Shown here in pieces: positions 1 to 11,006 of a DNA stretch of 64,000 bases; position 1 is the stretch's first letter; each line of letters starts with the position of its first letter. The notes under the pieces are model-generated. The model saw only the letters and a list, made by a program, of their open reading frames with translations, was not told the origin of the DNA and did no database searches. Location of the stretch: NCBI GenBank assembly GCA_963930755.1, contig OZ005736.1, positions 123,719,256-123,783,255 on the forward strand, read 5' to 3'. Source of the stretch: Eudasyphora cyanicolor (lineage: Eukaryota; Arthropoda; Insecta; Diptera; Muscidae). Position numbers and translations under genes: made by a program.

Positions 1-308
1 AATACTAGTACATACAATTACTTGAAATTTTGTACAGTGCAATGCTTTTGTAGTACCTAGAGTCCAGAGAAATGTGGGCGTTATTGGCACGCTTCTTTTG
101 GTACCTCGCACACAAATGGACCTTTTTGTACCAAAAGTTAACAGCTTGCAACTTTAATACCAGTACATACTTTAATGTTATTAAACGCAATTTAAATTGA
201 TAATCATTTAATTAAAACAAAAAATAAATAAATCTACTAATATTTTTTGGGACTCAAGGTGAGGGGATTCATAAATCGGTTTACCCGACTGAACTTTCTT
301 ACTTGTTT
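1..308 (+). repeat. DINE-1-like family A element, 3' part
   Basis: The left end is cut by the window edge. The copy carries one central repeat unit (GGTACCTCGCACACAAATGG block) and ends with the family A hairpin GGTTTACCCGACTGAAC and tail TTCTTACTTGTT. The small reading frame on the other strand is a by-product of the repeat. Non-coding, non-autonomous. Confidence 0.8.
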
Positions 309-604
309 TTTTTTAAATTATTACCATTTCCACAAAAAATATGATTTTTTAGCACTATCTTGTATGATATCGTCCAAACCGCAGAAGTGATGAAAAAGTG
401 GAATTTAATAAAGATGAAGGCCACTTAATTTTTTTCCCAAACTAATTCGGATAAATGGTTCTCGTCTTATGCCATAATATGTGTATCAACCTTTTAGCAA
501 ATCCTGATTTATCGCGAGAACTAGAGCTAATTCAAAGAAACTAGCATTTAGGCTAAGAACTGTATTATCTCATATACCCAAACCAAAGACAAAAATGTAC
601 AGTA
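309..604. other. AT-rich stretch, nothing recognised
   Basis: AT-rich DNA between the family A tail and a retrotransposon relic. Short open frames have no recognisable motif. The last part (from about 500) may be decayed retrotransposon sequence upstream of the reverse-transcriptase motif. Confidence 0.4.
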
Positions 605-785
605 GCTATATCATTGGATGTTGAAAAGGTGTTTGATATACGGTGTTATATATATATCATAATGGAGTGATTTATAAATTATTACAAATAGGATTTAATC
701 CGCACATTATAAAAATTTTTAAAAGTTACTTTACAAATAGAAAATTTTGTGTTCAACTAGGAAATGAATTATCGTCATTTAACCC
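605..785 (+). pseudogene. Jockey-like LINE reverse transcriptase fragment
   Basis: Conceptual translation gives SLDVEKVFD, which matches reverse-transcriptase motif A of jockey-type LINEs (usual form ALDVEKAFD). After a frameshift it continues as HNGVIYKLLQIGF, then FTNRKFCVQLGNELSSF, the block between motifs A and B. The expected GVPQGS motif B is absent and the frame decays into low-complexity sequence by about 800. The fragment covers about 60 of the 250 or so residues of an RT domain, has at least one frameshift, and has no ORF1, endonuclease or poly-A tail nearby. It is a dead fragment. I am sure of LINE RT and less sure of the exact clade. Confidence 0.72.
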
Positions 786-1074
786 CACATACATATTTAT
801 TATGCTATGTAAAGTAATCAATCCAAATTTTGGAAGAAAATATCTGCATACTCGTATTGATTACGCCATATTTTTTATTTAATTAATTCTTTATTTTTTC
901 TACTAACCGTTTTCGAGTGTCCAACTTTTTTTGGTTAGTATATTTAGGTGTTTATACTTATTTTATTAAAAAATCTTTAAAAGATAATAATATATACATT
1001 TAAAATTAAAATTATTTTCTCTACCATAAACAATCACACTAATAGATGGTCCGTCGTACTCTTTAAAAAGTGAC
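786..1074. other. AT-rich stretch, nothing recognised
   Basis: Very AT-rich DNA with homopolymer runs between the RT relic and the next inverted-repeat element. No coding, RNA or repeat signature seen. Confidence 0.4.
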
Positions 1075-1341
1075 AGTTACGAACGATTAAATATTTGACA
1101 TTTGTTTTGCACTCTTCGAGTTATTTTGGCATTCTCTTGTTAGCTCTCGAGATTTAATTTGCTGATTTAAAGATGTGTTTTTTGCAATTTTATTTTAAAA
1201 ATCAATTGTGTTTGCTCCAATTGTGATTGTAAAGTAAAATGTTTGAGGAAAAAATGCCAAAAATATGTATAAAAAATAAAAACAAATTTGTGCTCTTTCT
1301 TCTCTTAACTACTAATGTCAAAAATTTAATCGTTCGTAACT
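1075..1341. mobile_element. Short TIR element (MITE-like), about 267 bp
   Basis: The ends are inverted copies: AGTTACGAACGATTAAAT on the left and ATTTAATCGTTCGTAACT on the right, with identity extending to about 25 bp (TTTGACA / TGTCAAA). The interior is AT-rich and non-coding. I could not find a convincing target duplication, so the superfamily is open. A similar terminal core (AGTTACGAACGAATA) occurs near 51.33 kb. Confidence 0.5.
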
Positions 1342-1363
1342 CGAGAAATTTGCTTAAAGGCGG

Positions 1364-2310
1364 CCCTACACACATCAGTTTTGTCCTACAACATGTGTGA
1401 TCCATTGATTTATCCTCAGTGTAAAGAGCTGCATGATGAGTGTTCATGGATGTTGGACGAAAATCAAAACGATTTTGATATTTTCATGTTGGCTCATGCA
1501 AATCCAGAGTGTAATGGCAAGTATGACAACATTTCGTCAGTTCAAAAGAAACATTGTGGTGGAAATACGAAAAGAGAACAAAGTGCCGTCGGCAAAAAGA
1601 CATTTGATTAAGTAACTAAGTGTAAAAGTAAAATGGAAAGAGATCGGCAATTTTGGTTGGATTTTCTGAATTATAATAAAATAAATTTCGCTTAATTTTC
1701 CTTGAATGACCGGCTTGTTGCAAATTTATTTTAAAAGCTAAGTTTAGTTTTTATGTTGGTTTAAAGGCCATTTCTTGTGGAAGATAAATATGTACATAAA
1801 TATTTTTCGTAGATTGTTTTTTTATTTAAAGAACACTTTCCTTCCATTTAATTCAAAAATGTATAGAATTCGTTTCTGTCTCTCCCAAACATACTTTTTG
1901 GTAAGCAATATTTGTAAAAGTAATTAAGATTTAACAAAACTAGAATGACATTTTTTTACCTTTCTGCTCTGTTTCTGCACATATTCCTTTGTATGAAAAT
2001 ATGAAACAAATATAACGCACGATGCACATTCATATGGAATTAGGGTATAAACAAATTCGTTCAAAAATTCCCTAATTATTCATTAAAAAAAATTGAAAAT
2101 ACCCTAATTTTTTTGGTCGCATATTTTCATTTTTGCCGACGGCATTTTGTTCTTTTTTTGCTGCGCACGCACAACCGTTCGCGTTGCTGCCTCTCATAAA
2201 ATGATGTTGGTCAGATTGCTTGAGTAATGTAAGTAAACATGTAAGGGCAAACAATAGTCGAACACAACATCTGAGAGAACATGATGTTGTACAACAAATC
2301 CAGTGTAGGG
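1364..2310. mobile_element. Imperfect fold-back element with CCCTACAC ends
   Basis: CCCTACAC at the left end faces GTGTAGGG at the right end, followed by further inverted similarity (CCTACAACATG against CATGATGTTGTA). A second internal inverted pair of about 30 bp lies at 1566-1600 and 2128-2158, centred on GTGCCGTCGGCAAAAA. Short frames on both strands (1381-1611 and 2072-2254) are mirror translations of these arms and are not genes. No target duplication is evident. Confidence 0.4.
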
Positions 2311-3005
2311 TACGCTTTAGTTTTATTGTTTATGGTAGATAGGGACTTCCCGCAAGCAGAGGTTGTTGCTGTTGACACCTTGCTTCTTCTCGGATCTAGT
2401 ATTTATGTACACTTGTCGTTTTGTACTCAAGCCGAGCGCTCGCGTTACCTCCTGTACTAACACTCGAACACGGTAATACTCACCCCCCAATTGTTATTAG
2501 AAAAAATAAAGATCCCCCATATTTGAATTAAACAAAATACTAAAATTCGGTTGTGTTTTTATTTCGTTTATTTACTTTTGCAACCACCTTTTTTGCGCCG
2601 TACGCTAACAATTAGTATCTATACCCAGCTTGGTACCTGTCATTATTCCCTGCATTACTTTCGGCTTATTAATAATGACTTACCAATAATAACAGAAATA
2701 AGTGATTTTTGTTATCAAAATCATTTTGGCAAATTTTCATATAATGCAATTTTGGCTATATGTAGGTTATTGTACAAGATTTATTTATATTTCAACATGT
2801 TTTTAAACAATACGTGCAGATTTGAATGAAAATACCAGAAATTCGAATCTGGCATGAGGAAATTATTTGTTTCGAGATATATGCGCGACAATATGCAAAA
2901 AATCATTTTAAATGGCCATTTCTACATATCTACTACTTATTTTATAACTTATTGGTAATGCATTATTCAAGTACATAAAATCGAGCTACAAATAAGTACT
3001 TATTA
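2311..3005. other. Unassigned stretch; possible decayed LTR at about 2335-2560
   Basis: The segment with GGGACTTCCCGCAAGCAG, AGGTTGTTGCTG and a later AATAAAG resembles the stretch near 26.99-27.2 kb (GAGACTTCCAGCAAGCGA, AATAAAGC). Two copies with a polyadenylation signal hint at an old LTR family, but I see no TG...CA borders. From 2560 to 3005 the DNA is AT-rich with no recognisable feature. Confidence 0.3.
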
Positions 3006-3231
3006 CACTGAAAAAAAATTTGTCATAAAATTAAAGAAATGCTCCAAAGACGTCCTTAGTCATCAAAATAAGTACATTTTGTACTTAAAATTAAGATAAT
3101 TTACTTAAAATTAAGTAAATTACATAATATTATTGAAATTATCTATATTTTTAGTACAAAATGTACTTATTTTGAAGACTAAGGACGTCTTTGGAGCATT
3201 TCTTTAATTTTATGACATTTTTTTTTCAGTG
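3006..3231. mobile_element. Palindromic Tc1/mariner-type MITE
   Basis: A near-perfect palindrome. The ends are CACTGAAAAAAAATT and its inverse, the arms run about 80 bp (including GCTCCAAAGACGTCCTTAGT), and the element is flanked by TA on both sides. The two arms pair almost fully, so single strands would form one long hairpin. TA target duplication and CACTG ends suggest mobilisation by a Tc1/mariner-type transposase. The interior is non-coding. Confidence 0.75.
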
Positions 3232-3392
3232 TATGCTACTTTATTGTATGCTTTTGGGAAGTACTTTCCTCCAATGACATCCCCATGTTAAAATAATGAG
3301 AAAAGTAGCTAAATAATAAGTACTTACCATTATCGAACTTTGCTTACTCGTCGGATTATTTGGTAATGAGAAATTTTGCTGGAGAATTTATA

Positions 3393-3802
3393 TCTTTATA
3401 TATAAAATCCTTTGTACGTTTGTTAGTAACACATGATCTCCGAAACCATAAAAGCGAATGGGCTGAAAATTGAACAATATATTCAGATTTGGGTCATTTG
3501 TGTTTTAGAATTATTTTCACCGCAATAAATTGCGAAGTGGTCAAGTTATTTGAAAAATTCGCATTTCCAGAGCAATTTGACTGAAATCAAAAATGTATGT
3601 GTGGTTTGTCGTGATAATAGTTTGTTTGTATGATTCTAGCCGGTAGATGGCGCTGTAGGGGACATATGGTCAATATAAATTTGTTTGATGATTTTTTCCT
3701 GAAACATGGGATGTATGCATTTTTTAAATGAAATACCAATGAATAACAAGCCAATACATCCGAAACAAGACGGGCAGGACAACGTCTGCTGGGGTCAGAT
3801 AG
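3393..3802 (+). mobile_element. Non-autonomous Helitron, 410 bp
   Basis: Starts TCTTTATATATAAAATCC after an A and ends with hairpin GCAGGACAACGTCTGC followed by GGGGTCAGATAG before a T. This is the A|TC...RR|T layout of Helitrons, although the terminal CTRR reads ATAG here. There is no Rep/helicase coding capacity. It abuts the next Helitron, whose TC start lies only 4 bp beyond its end. Confidence 0.7.
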
Positions 3803-3806
3803 TATA

Positions 3807-6111
3807 TCTATATATATAAAATTGTTGCGTGACTGGCTGACTGACTGATCATCGCCCAGACCAAACGGCTGAAGCTAGAATCATGAAATTTGGTGGGATG
3901 GTAGCCCTTGGGATGTAGACGAGCAATAAGACGGGATTTTTCGAAATTAGTACTATTAGCCGCACAATGGGGCAAAAAGGGATAAATATGGTACCACCGC
4001 CAAATCTAAACGAAATGACTAGAAATCTTGAAATTTGGTATGAGGGTAGCCCTTACGAGGTAGACTCAGAAATTGGCAGGATTCTTCGAAATTCGAACAT
4101 TTACGTACACAGTGGGGTAAAAGGTGATAAATGTGGTACATCAGCCAAATGTAAATGGCAAGAGCTAGAATCGCGAAATTTTGTGTGAAGGTAGCCCTTA
4201 TGAGGTAGACTCAGAAATCGCCAGGATTTTTCGTAATTCGAACATTTACGTACACAGTGGGGTAAAAAGGGAAAAATGGGATAAATGTAGTATAACAGCG
4301 AAATTACAATGGCAAGAGCTAGAATCGTGAAATTTGGTGTGAGAGTAGCCCCTATGAGATAGACTCAGAAATTGACTGGATTTTTCGAAATTAGAACATT
4401 TACATACACAGTGGGGTAAAAAGGGAAAAATGTGGTGCAAAAGCCAAATCCAAATGGCAAGACCTAGAATCGTGAAATTTGGTGTGAGAGTAGGTCTTGG
4501 GACGTAAACTAGAACATGCAGCGATTTTTTTTAAATTAGGGGCACAGTGGGACAGTAATGGATAAATATTACCGCCAAATTTGACAATGGTGAAAATTGA
4601 AGCGAGGGATGTCTTTAGGACAACGGATCGGGATATTCCGTTTTTTTGTATTCGTAGTTTTCGGGGCACAGTGGGGCAAAAAGTGTAAAATATGGTACAG
4701 TGTCTTAAAAATGTCAAACATGGATCAATGGTCCCAGGGTATCTTTTGGGACATAAACTAGAGACCGGAAGTAATTTTTAGTAATTATATCTTTAAGAGG
4801 CACAGTGGGACAATACGGGTTAATTATAGAGCATGAGGAAAAAATTTAACAATCATGAGTTATGATTTGGAACTTAAGCATGAGATATAAAGAGTTTACT
4901 TGGTTTTAGAAGCACAGTGGTCAAAAACGGTTTAATAATGGACAGTGGAGAAAATATGATTTAATATGATACAGTCGGGGAAAAAGGGTTAAGGATGCTA
5001 GCGTGGATAAGGGTTAACTTGGTACAGTGGGGCAAAAATAGTTATATATGGTAAAGTGGGACAAAATGGGTTAAATATGGTACAGTGGGGCAAAAAGCTT
5101 TAACTATGGAACAGTGGGACAAAAATGTATTAACTATGGTACAGTGGGACACAAATGGTTAAATATGAAACAGTATGACAAAAATAGTTAGAGTGGCCAC
5201 AAATAGTAAAATGTGGTACCGTGGAAAAAAATGGGTTCAGTATGGTACAGTGGGGCAAAAAGCGTTAACTATGGAACAGTGGGGCAAAAATGTGTTAACA
5301 AAATATAGTAGGACAAAGAGGGGTTAAATATGATTCAGTGGAGCAAAAAGGGTTAAATATGGTACTGTGAAGCAAAAAAAATTAAATACGGTAAAATGGT
5401 TAAATGTGGTAAGTGGGGGAAAAAGGGAAATAATAGTCCCAGATATGTATAAAAATTTGTACTTTAGAAGCACAGTGTCATAAAAAGTGTTTAATATGGA
5501 ACAGTGGTGCATAAAGTGTTGAATGTGGTGCCAGAGTGATCCCAGAGCTAAGGAATTCTACTTAAACCGTGGGGAAAAACAAGTTAAATAAATGGCACAT
5601 ATAGGGGACAAAAATGTTAAAAAAACGGCCTAAGGTAGCGTATTTGAATCTTGAAATATCAATTACGATTTTTAAATATCGCAAAATTGGTTAATTATGA
5701 CACACAAAGGGTTAAATGTGGAACAATGGAGCGATTCACTTAATATTTTAAATTTCGTACTTTTATAGAAACAGTGGGACAAACATGGTTTCCAATTTTA
5801 CTAGGGTTTGAATGTAGCTACTTAAACTACGGGAAAGTTATTATCGTATGATTCAAAAAGTAGTTTTTCAACGTTCAGAGGTACAGTGTGGAAACTGATA
5901 AATATTGTACCATGATGTCAGCGCAACTCTTGGAACACAAACTAGAAATGTAACGAGGGTTCGTATTTTATAGTATAAAGGTAATCAAATCTTCTTAATT
6001 TTGCACCATATATAATAATCATGTCATTTTGAAAGAGAGAGTTGTAACTATTTTACAGTACCATAAAATAAATAAAAGATGGGGCTGCGAAGCGCACCGG
6101 GTTAAAGCTAG
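3807..6111 (+). mobile_element. Non-autonomous Helitron carrying tandem arrays, 2.3 kb
   Basis: The 5' end is A|TCTATATATATAAAATTG. The 3' end has a small hairpin (TGCGAAGCGCA), then GGGTTAAAGCTAG|T. The body has no transposase coding sequence. Most of it is repeats built on ACAGTGGGGCAAAAAGGG: first as units of about 146-150 bp (about 3.96-4.55 kb), then more divergent, then as short 30-40 bp units (about 4.90-5.55 kb). Small frames across it are translations of the repeats. Confidence 0.8.
3960..5560 (+). repeat. Two-scale tandem array inside the Helitron
   Basis: The word CACAGTGGGGTAAAA recurs at about 4109, 4251 and 4407, a period near 146-155 bp, with TAGAATCGTGAAATTTGG between. Downstream the same core recurs every 30-40 bp (for example about 5021, 5052, 5079, 5109, 5232, 5276). 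The long unit appears to have lost its spacer and re-amplified as a minisatellite. Confidence 0.75.
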
Positions 6112-6460
6112 TTAAGTATATTATTCTTGAGTTTCTCACTCATGTTAAGCTAGTGCCGGGAGCAGGCACAAATTTACATGTCAAAAAAAAATTACGTTGA
6201 AGCTAGAAGCTGGGTTTATTAATTGTAATTAAAATAATACGATATAGTTTTAAGAAATCGCATCATCATTGTTCAGCACACATTTTATAATCTCTAGAAA
6301 AGACTCAATAAATTAAATTAAATTAATTTTTGTATAAAATATCCTTTTTTGAGTGGTATGTATTAATGGGGCGTAGAATATTGGTCCATCTTCGAACTTA
6401 GCTTATTTGGTAGACATCGGGTCAGAACTTTTGACAAATAAGCTTCGCACTATCAAACTA
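6112..6460. other. AT-rich stretch, nothing recognised
   Basis: Unremarkable AT-rich DNA between a Helitron 3' end and an E-family MITE. No coding signal or repeat ends seen. Confidence 0.4.
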
Positions 6461-7166
6461 CACGCCGAAAAAATCGCTTCTGTAGTATATTGTCCCAAAC
6501 ATATTCTGCTTGAAATATATAAATGTTTAGAGTAAACTCGAAATATATTATATTTGGCACAGATAAACATATGTATAGTATTTATTACGCCCTAATTTTT
6601 TTAATTTTGGACTTTATTTATGAAGCAAATATTTAATTGCATTTATTCAGAAAATATATCAATACATTAATTTTAAGACAAGTTTAATTTTTTGCAGCAA
6701 TTCAACGATAATTATTTTTTTGAAATTTTAAATATTCGTGAAATGCCTTTATACTTGAAGGGTTGATAACAAATGATGACTTGGAATGAAAAGAAATTAC
6801 CAAATAGCGGTTTAAAACAAAAGTTATTGCTACTTTTGTCATTAAAAATTGTATGGTATTACTCCAAATCAATGCAAAATTAAATATTAAATTCGAAAAA
6901 TATGCCAAGTTTTGGAAAGCTTTTTTTAAACAAAATATATTTGGATAAATTCCTAAATAATAATTTTATTTGTATGTAAACACATATTCTATTTAATAAA
7001 ATTAGTTTGCAAATATATTTTGTTGTAATACAAATATTCCAAATAAATTTTATTGATTTTCAAATAAAATTTATTTGCTCAGAAATATATAATATTAAAA
7101 AAATGTGTGTTCCAAATATTTTTTCTTTCGATTTAAACATATCAAAAAAGGCGTTTTTGCCCCTTG
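6461..7166 (+). mobile_element. E-family MITE, about 700 bp
   Basis: Starts after TA with CACGCCGAAAAAATCGC, then GTAGTATATTGTCCCAAAC, the hallmark of this family. The right end carries the family's AAACATATCAAAAA block. Related copies lie at 52,569-54,641, 58,740-58,949 and 58,262-58,412. TA flanks and CACGC ends suggest a Tc1/mariner-type element. The right border is approximate. Non-coding. Confidence 0.6.
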
Positions 7167-8235
7167 TTGAAATACGGGCATAGCTCAAATCAGTCCTAAA
7201 GACGAAGCTGCCCGTCGCACATTTATATAGACTCTTTCGTTGTTTATTTGGCTTAATCTTCTCTTTGTTTGAATTAACAACATTTTTCCAGTGTGCATTT
7301 CACTTTAAATCCTGATTGGAATGTTCAAATTCTCACGTTTAGCTTTTCTTCATGCAGAGTTCAGGTGTCCGATTTCTGAAACCTCAAACTTTTAATGGAG
7401 TCAACCACATGTCGTGCCACAGACACATTCTTTTATGATTACATTCGTGATGCCCTCCTCCAGCCAGGATAATAAATTAGTAATCACTCCCGCCATTGTG
7501 TGAATATATAGCAATAAAGAATACTTTATATATTTCTCATATTTAAGGCTTTAACTTGGCTATGGGTAAAGAAGTATTTACTTGATTACGAGTATTCTTC
7601 TTCAGCCTGTGAAGTCTACCAGCCGTACAGGTGAAGAGTGTGACCTGCCAACTCAGGCAGGGAAAGCCTTCGCATAGTGGTGGTGGCTAAGGCTTTGAAA
7701 CATATGCATAATTTAAAATGGTTTCAAATTATTGTTATTCTTGCTTCCACATACATACTAGAATTACTCTCGGCATCTACTCTACTCCTGCTGCACATAT
7801 GCTCCGAGACAACAAAAAACTTTGCTTATCTAATTTACAAGGATATTATAAGAATATTTAGGTGCTGTGCTACACTTCTAAAGTGTAAACCGTAACAGGA
7901 GCCGGAAATAAGTGGTGCCATTTCTCAGAAGAAGGTAAAAAGAATCCCCCTACAGAAAGTCCTAAAATATAATAGGAGTTGTTATAAAATTTGGCAAACA
8001 CTTGGCGGAAAACAACAATGCTGAAGAGACAAAAAAGAAAAAAATAACTTTACCCCAAAGCTCATTATTGTCACGATGATGACATTATGATGATAGTAAT
8101 ATTTTCCAGCCAAGAAAAAGATGGCGGTATGGCAAGGAAGGGAAACAAATGAATGACGCCCTATCGCGATCTCTTAAATGCACATAACGGGGGCAAAAAC
8201 CGAGACAGAAGGTTTAACAACGTAATACAAATGGA
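7167..8235. other. Unassigned stretch, about 1.07 kb
   Basis: Mixed composition with a G+C-richer patch at about 7,600-7,700 (CCAGCCGTACAGGTGAAGAG). I recognise no protein domain, RNA gene or repeat terminus. A 72-codon frame at 7,677-7,895 starts with GTG and has no family resemblance that I can see. Confidence 0.35.
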
Positions 8236-8323
8236 ACGAGTGAGTTAGGTCATTCCTTCGATGTGTTACACTTTTGGATCGTAGCAAATGATATATACTC
8301 CTCTGTAAGGTGAGGGGATAAAA
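8236..8323 (-). repeat. Family A 5'-end fragment
   Basis: Only the terminal block is present: TTCGATGTGTTACACTTTTG, GTAGCAAATGATATATAC and GGTGAGGGGATAAAA. This is the family A start read on the minus strand. The rest of that copy is missing. Confidence 0.7.
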
Positions 8324-8639
8324 ATATTCAATTCAAGGAATATTTTGTGTATGCTAGCTGGGTAAATGCAAAGCATTTGGAACAACTCAAAAAATTACCC
8401 TTTTCAATATTCACAAAATTAAGCACAATAATTCTCCTACAGTGTGGGAATATTTTGACGTTTTCAGTTTTTACGGCTTTTGTTTATGAGGGCTAATCGA
8501 AAGATGGAACTTAGACGACCGTTGTTTGTCTGAAGGCAATCTACAATATAAATATACCCACGTTACCGTTACCCCCATTTTATGGTCGACGGTATACAAA
8601 TGATACTCTGGATAAAGCTAAGCCACTTAATCTAGATTT
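8324..8639. other. AT-rich stretch between A copies
   Basis: No recognisable feature. It separates a stray family A terminus from a longer A copy and may be decayed element sequence. Confidence 0.3.
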
Positions 8640-9290
8640 TCAAAATCCATTTTGTACAAGATGGACTAAAATTACAAGAAGGACAATTTAACTTTTTGTG
8701 CAAAATGGTCCATTTGTATGAGAGTTACCAAAAGGGCCATGGTAACTTCGCCCATTTTTTACGAGACTGTAGTTACTGTAAAATCATTACACTCTACAAA
8801 ATTCTAATTATAAGCCGTTAATTTTTTACAAATTTGTGCTTTTGTATGGGAGGTACCAAAAAGGGCGTGGCAATAACTGTAATTTTCCACGGGACTGTAG
8901 GTACTATAAAAGCATTACACTTTACAAAATTTCAAGTATTTCTATGGACTGAAATCAAAGTCATAAGCAGTTAACTTTTTTGAATGGGAAGTACCAAAAA
9001 GGGCGCGGCAACTTCGAACATTTTTATAAAGATGATAGCAATTAATAAACTGAGATAGAAAAAAATATTGGCACATACCAAATTTTAAGTCAATTGGTTA
9101 ATTCTGCCGAAAGTTATCGTGCGCACCAACCAGACACACAGAGGGGCAGGCTGACGCACGATTCTATAATGACTTAAAATGACCCAAAACGGATTTCCGC
9201 TAAATATTCTCGGGACCTCTTAGGTCACTTCATCGATGTGTTACGCTTTTTATTGTCAGCATCTGATATATACCCTTGTTCACGAAATTC
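8640..9290 (-). repeat. DINE-1-like family A element, 3'-truncated
   Basis: Contains three diverged central units (AAATGGTCCATTTGTATG plus GAGAGTTACCAAAAGGG and similar), then the 5' module on the minus strand: AAGTCAATTGGTTAATTCTG, a short GTCY-type tract (CAGACACACAGAGGGGCAGG) and the CATCGATGTGTTACGC block. The 3' hairpin end is missing. Confidence 0.75.
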
Positions 9291-9657
9291 TCTTATTTCT
9301 GCCAAAATTGCAATAATGTCTACTATAATCCATAGATATTCTTCAAATAGACATTCTTTTCTTCGTTAGGAAGCTAGCTTACAAAATATGGAAAAACGAA
9401 TTCTGGCGATTTTTTCTAAATTTTATGTTTTTTTGTGTCAGTAAAAAAACGTTTTTTTGAAAAAATTTATTTTTTTTAATTATTTTAACGACAGTTACTA
9501 CACTTCTGTTTCCACGTGAAAGTGTAATTACAAACATTTTAGTCCTCATAATTTCCTTAAATTTAACGAGTATCCCGGCATGGACCACATATTAAAGGCG
9601 CCTTCCACGAAAATTGAAATTTAAAAGAAGTTTCTTTAAAAAATAACCATACAATTT
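9291..9657. repeat. Diverged interspersed repeat (family I) next to family C
   Basis: The T-rich stretch with AAGCTAGCTTACAAAATATGG and GAGTATCCCGGCATGGACC resembles 23.84-24.16 kb (ATGCTAGCTTTAAAAAAATT, AAAGTATCCCGACTTTATCG). Both copies lie directly beside a family C copy. No coding capacity. Confidence 0.4.
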
Positions 9658-10680
9658 TTATACCATCCACCATGTAACACCACAAAATATTGATCTGAGA
9701 CCCCATAAAGTATATATATTATTGCTCGTCGTAAAATTCTAAGACGATTTAGCCGTATCCGTCTGTTGTAATCACGCTACAATCCATAATACTTGAGCTA
9801 GGTGGCCGAAATTTGCTACATATACTTTTTATATCTGCAGGTATGTTGGGATTGCAAATGGGCAATATCGGTCCATTTTTGGATATAGCCCCCATATATA
9901 GCATCTCCCCGAATTGACTTCTTAACGTCATAGAAGCCACAAATGTCTACTGATCGGGCTGAAAATTGGCAACTGGGATTTATTTATACCCGGAATCCTT
10001 CACACGAACAACGGTAGTCATATATCCATTTTCTGATATAGCCCCCTCTAGAATTGATTCCGTAACGCCTCAAAATCCTCAAATTCAACGAATTGGGCTG
10101 AAATTTGTATAATGAGTTTATTACTACCCGTAACCATTCACATGCGATTCATGGTGAATGCTTAGTCGACTTAGCATGTTTTTAGGGAGATTGAATTTTT
10201 AATTTCTAAATATTCCAAATTATATTCAGTTAAAATTTGGTGCTTATCCGTCAACCCAATCAAAAGTTATTCACTACACACTAGAGGTTATTCGATTAAC
10301 ATTATAAAGGAATTCCACACAAATTTAAAAATGGAGGTATCGATATGTATTCCCAATCGTCGTAAAATTCTAAGACGATTCAGCCATGTCCGTCCGTATG
10401 TTGTAATCACACTACAGTCTGTAATAACAGAGCTAGGTTGATCAATTTTTTTATAAATATATCATATAACTGCAGGTTGTTTGGGATTGCAAATGGGACA
10501 TATCGGTCAATGTTTTGATTTAGTTCCCCTATATAGGTCGCTCCAAAAAAAGGGTTTTAGAGCCATAGATACATTTTTAAAGCAATTTAGCAGAAACTTT
10601 GCAGTTTGTATTATATTTTGAAAAGAAAATTTTACACATCGGTTTATATTTTGTTGTAGTCACCCTATAGAATTCGCTCG
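9658..10680 (+). repeat. DINE-1-like family C element, long copy
   Basis: Begins TATACCATCCACCATG, then the INE-1-like block CCCCATAAAGTATATATATT and ATTCTAAGACGATTTAGCC with a short GTCY tract (CCGTCTG) and GTAATCACGCTACAATCC. A second start-like block at about 10,350-10,420 (CGTCGTAAAATTCTAAGACG, GTCCGTCCGTATG) shows a partial internal duplication. The 3' hairpin is absent, and the right end merges into an inverted repeat at about 10.69 kb. Confidence 0.7.
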
Positions 10681-10700
10681 AAAAAATATATCTTATGGAG

Positions 10701-10914
10701 TAAATTTTGAAGTGAGAGCGTCTTTGGTTCAGAAGTTACATTATAATAACTGCAAACCTTCATCAAATTACAAAGACAAAATATTTTGTATGTGTTTTCA
10801 ACTATATTTTGTTTGTTGATTTTTTTCAAATATTTTTTCTTTGTAATTTGATGAAGATTATCAGTTATTATAATATAACTTCTGAACCAAAGACGCTCCC
10901 ACTCCAAAAATTTA
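10701..10914. repeat. Long hairpin: inverted repeat with about 88-bp arms
   Basis: The left arm (10,701-10,789) contains GAGCGTCTTTGGTTCAGAAG and CATCAAATTACAAAGAC. The right arm (10,827-10,914) is its inverse, with GTCTTTG-like TTTCTTTGTAATTTGATG and CTTCTGAACCAAAGACGCTC. The loop is about 37 bp. The right arm continues into family F sequence (also at 18.62 kb), so this is probably an inverted dimer of family F ends. Short frames on both strands are mirror translations. Confidence 0.75.
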
Positions 10915-11006
10915 CACCATCTGTAGAGTATATATGGACCACTTTTTATAACAAATATAAGGAAAAAAAATCGATCGATTCTGAGATATGGTAATTTATA
11001 TTATTA
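10915..11006 (+). repeat. Family F repeat, left part (split by a Helitron)
   Basis: TTTACACCATCTGTAGAGTA and the following ATGGACC...AAAAATCGATCG match the F copy at 18.65-18.75 kb. The sequence stops at the Helitron end (CTAG at 11,007) and resumes at 12,496 with TTTCGCGAAAAGTGACCG, as in the uninterrupted copy. Confidence 0.65.

Noticed and set aside
1381..1615. Overlapping frames of 60-76 codons as small genes
   Set aside because: They fall on an imperfect inverted repeat whose other arm gives matching frames on the opposite strand.
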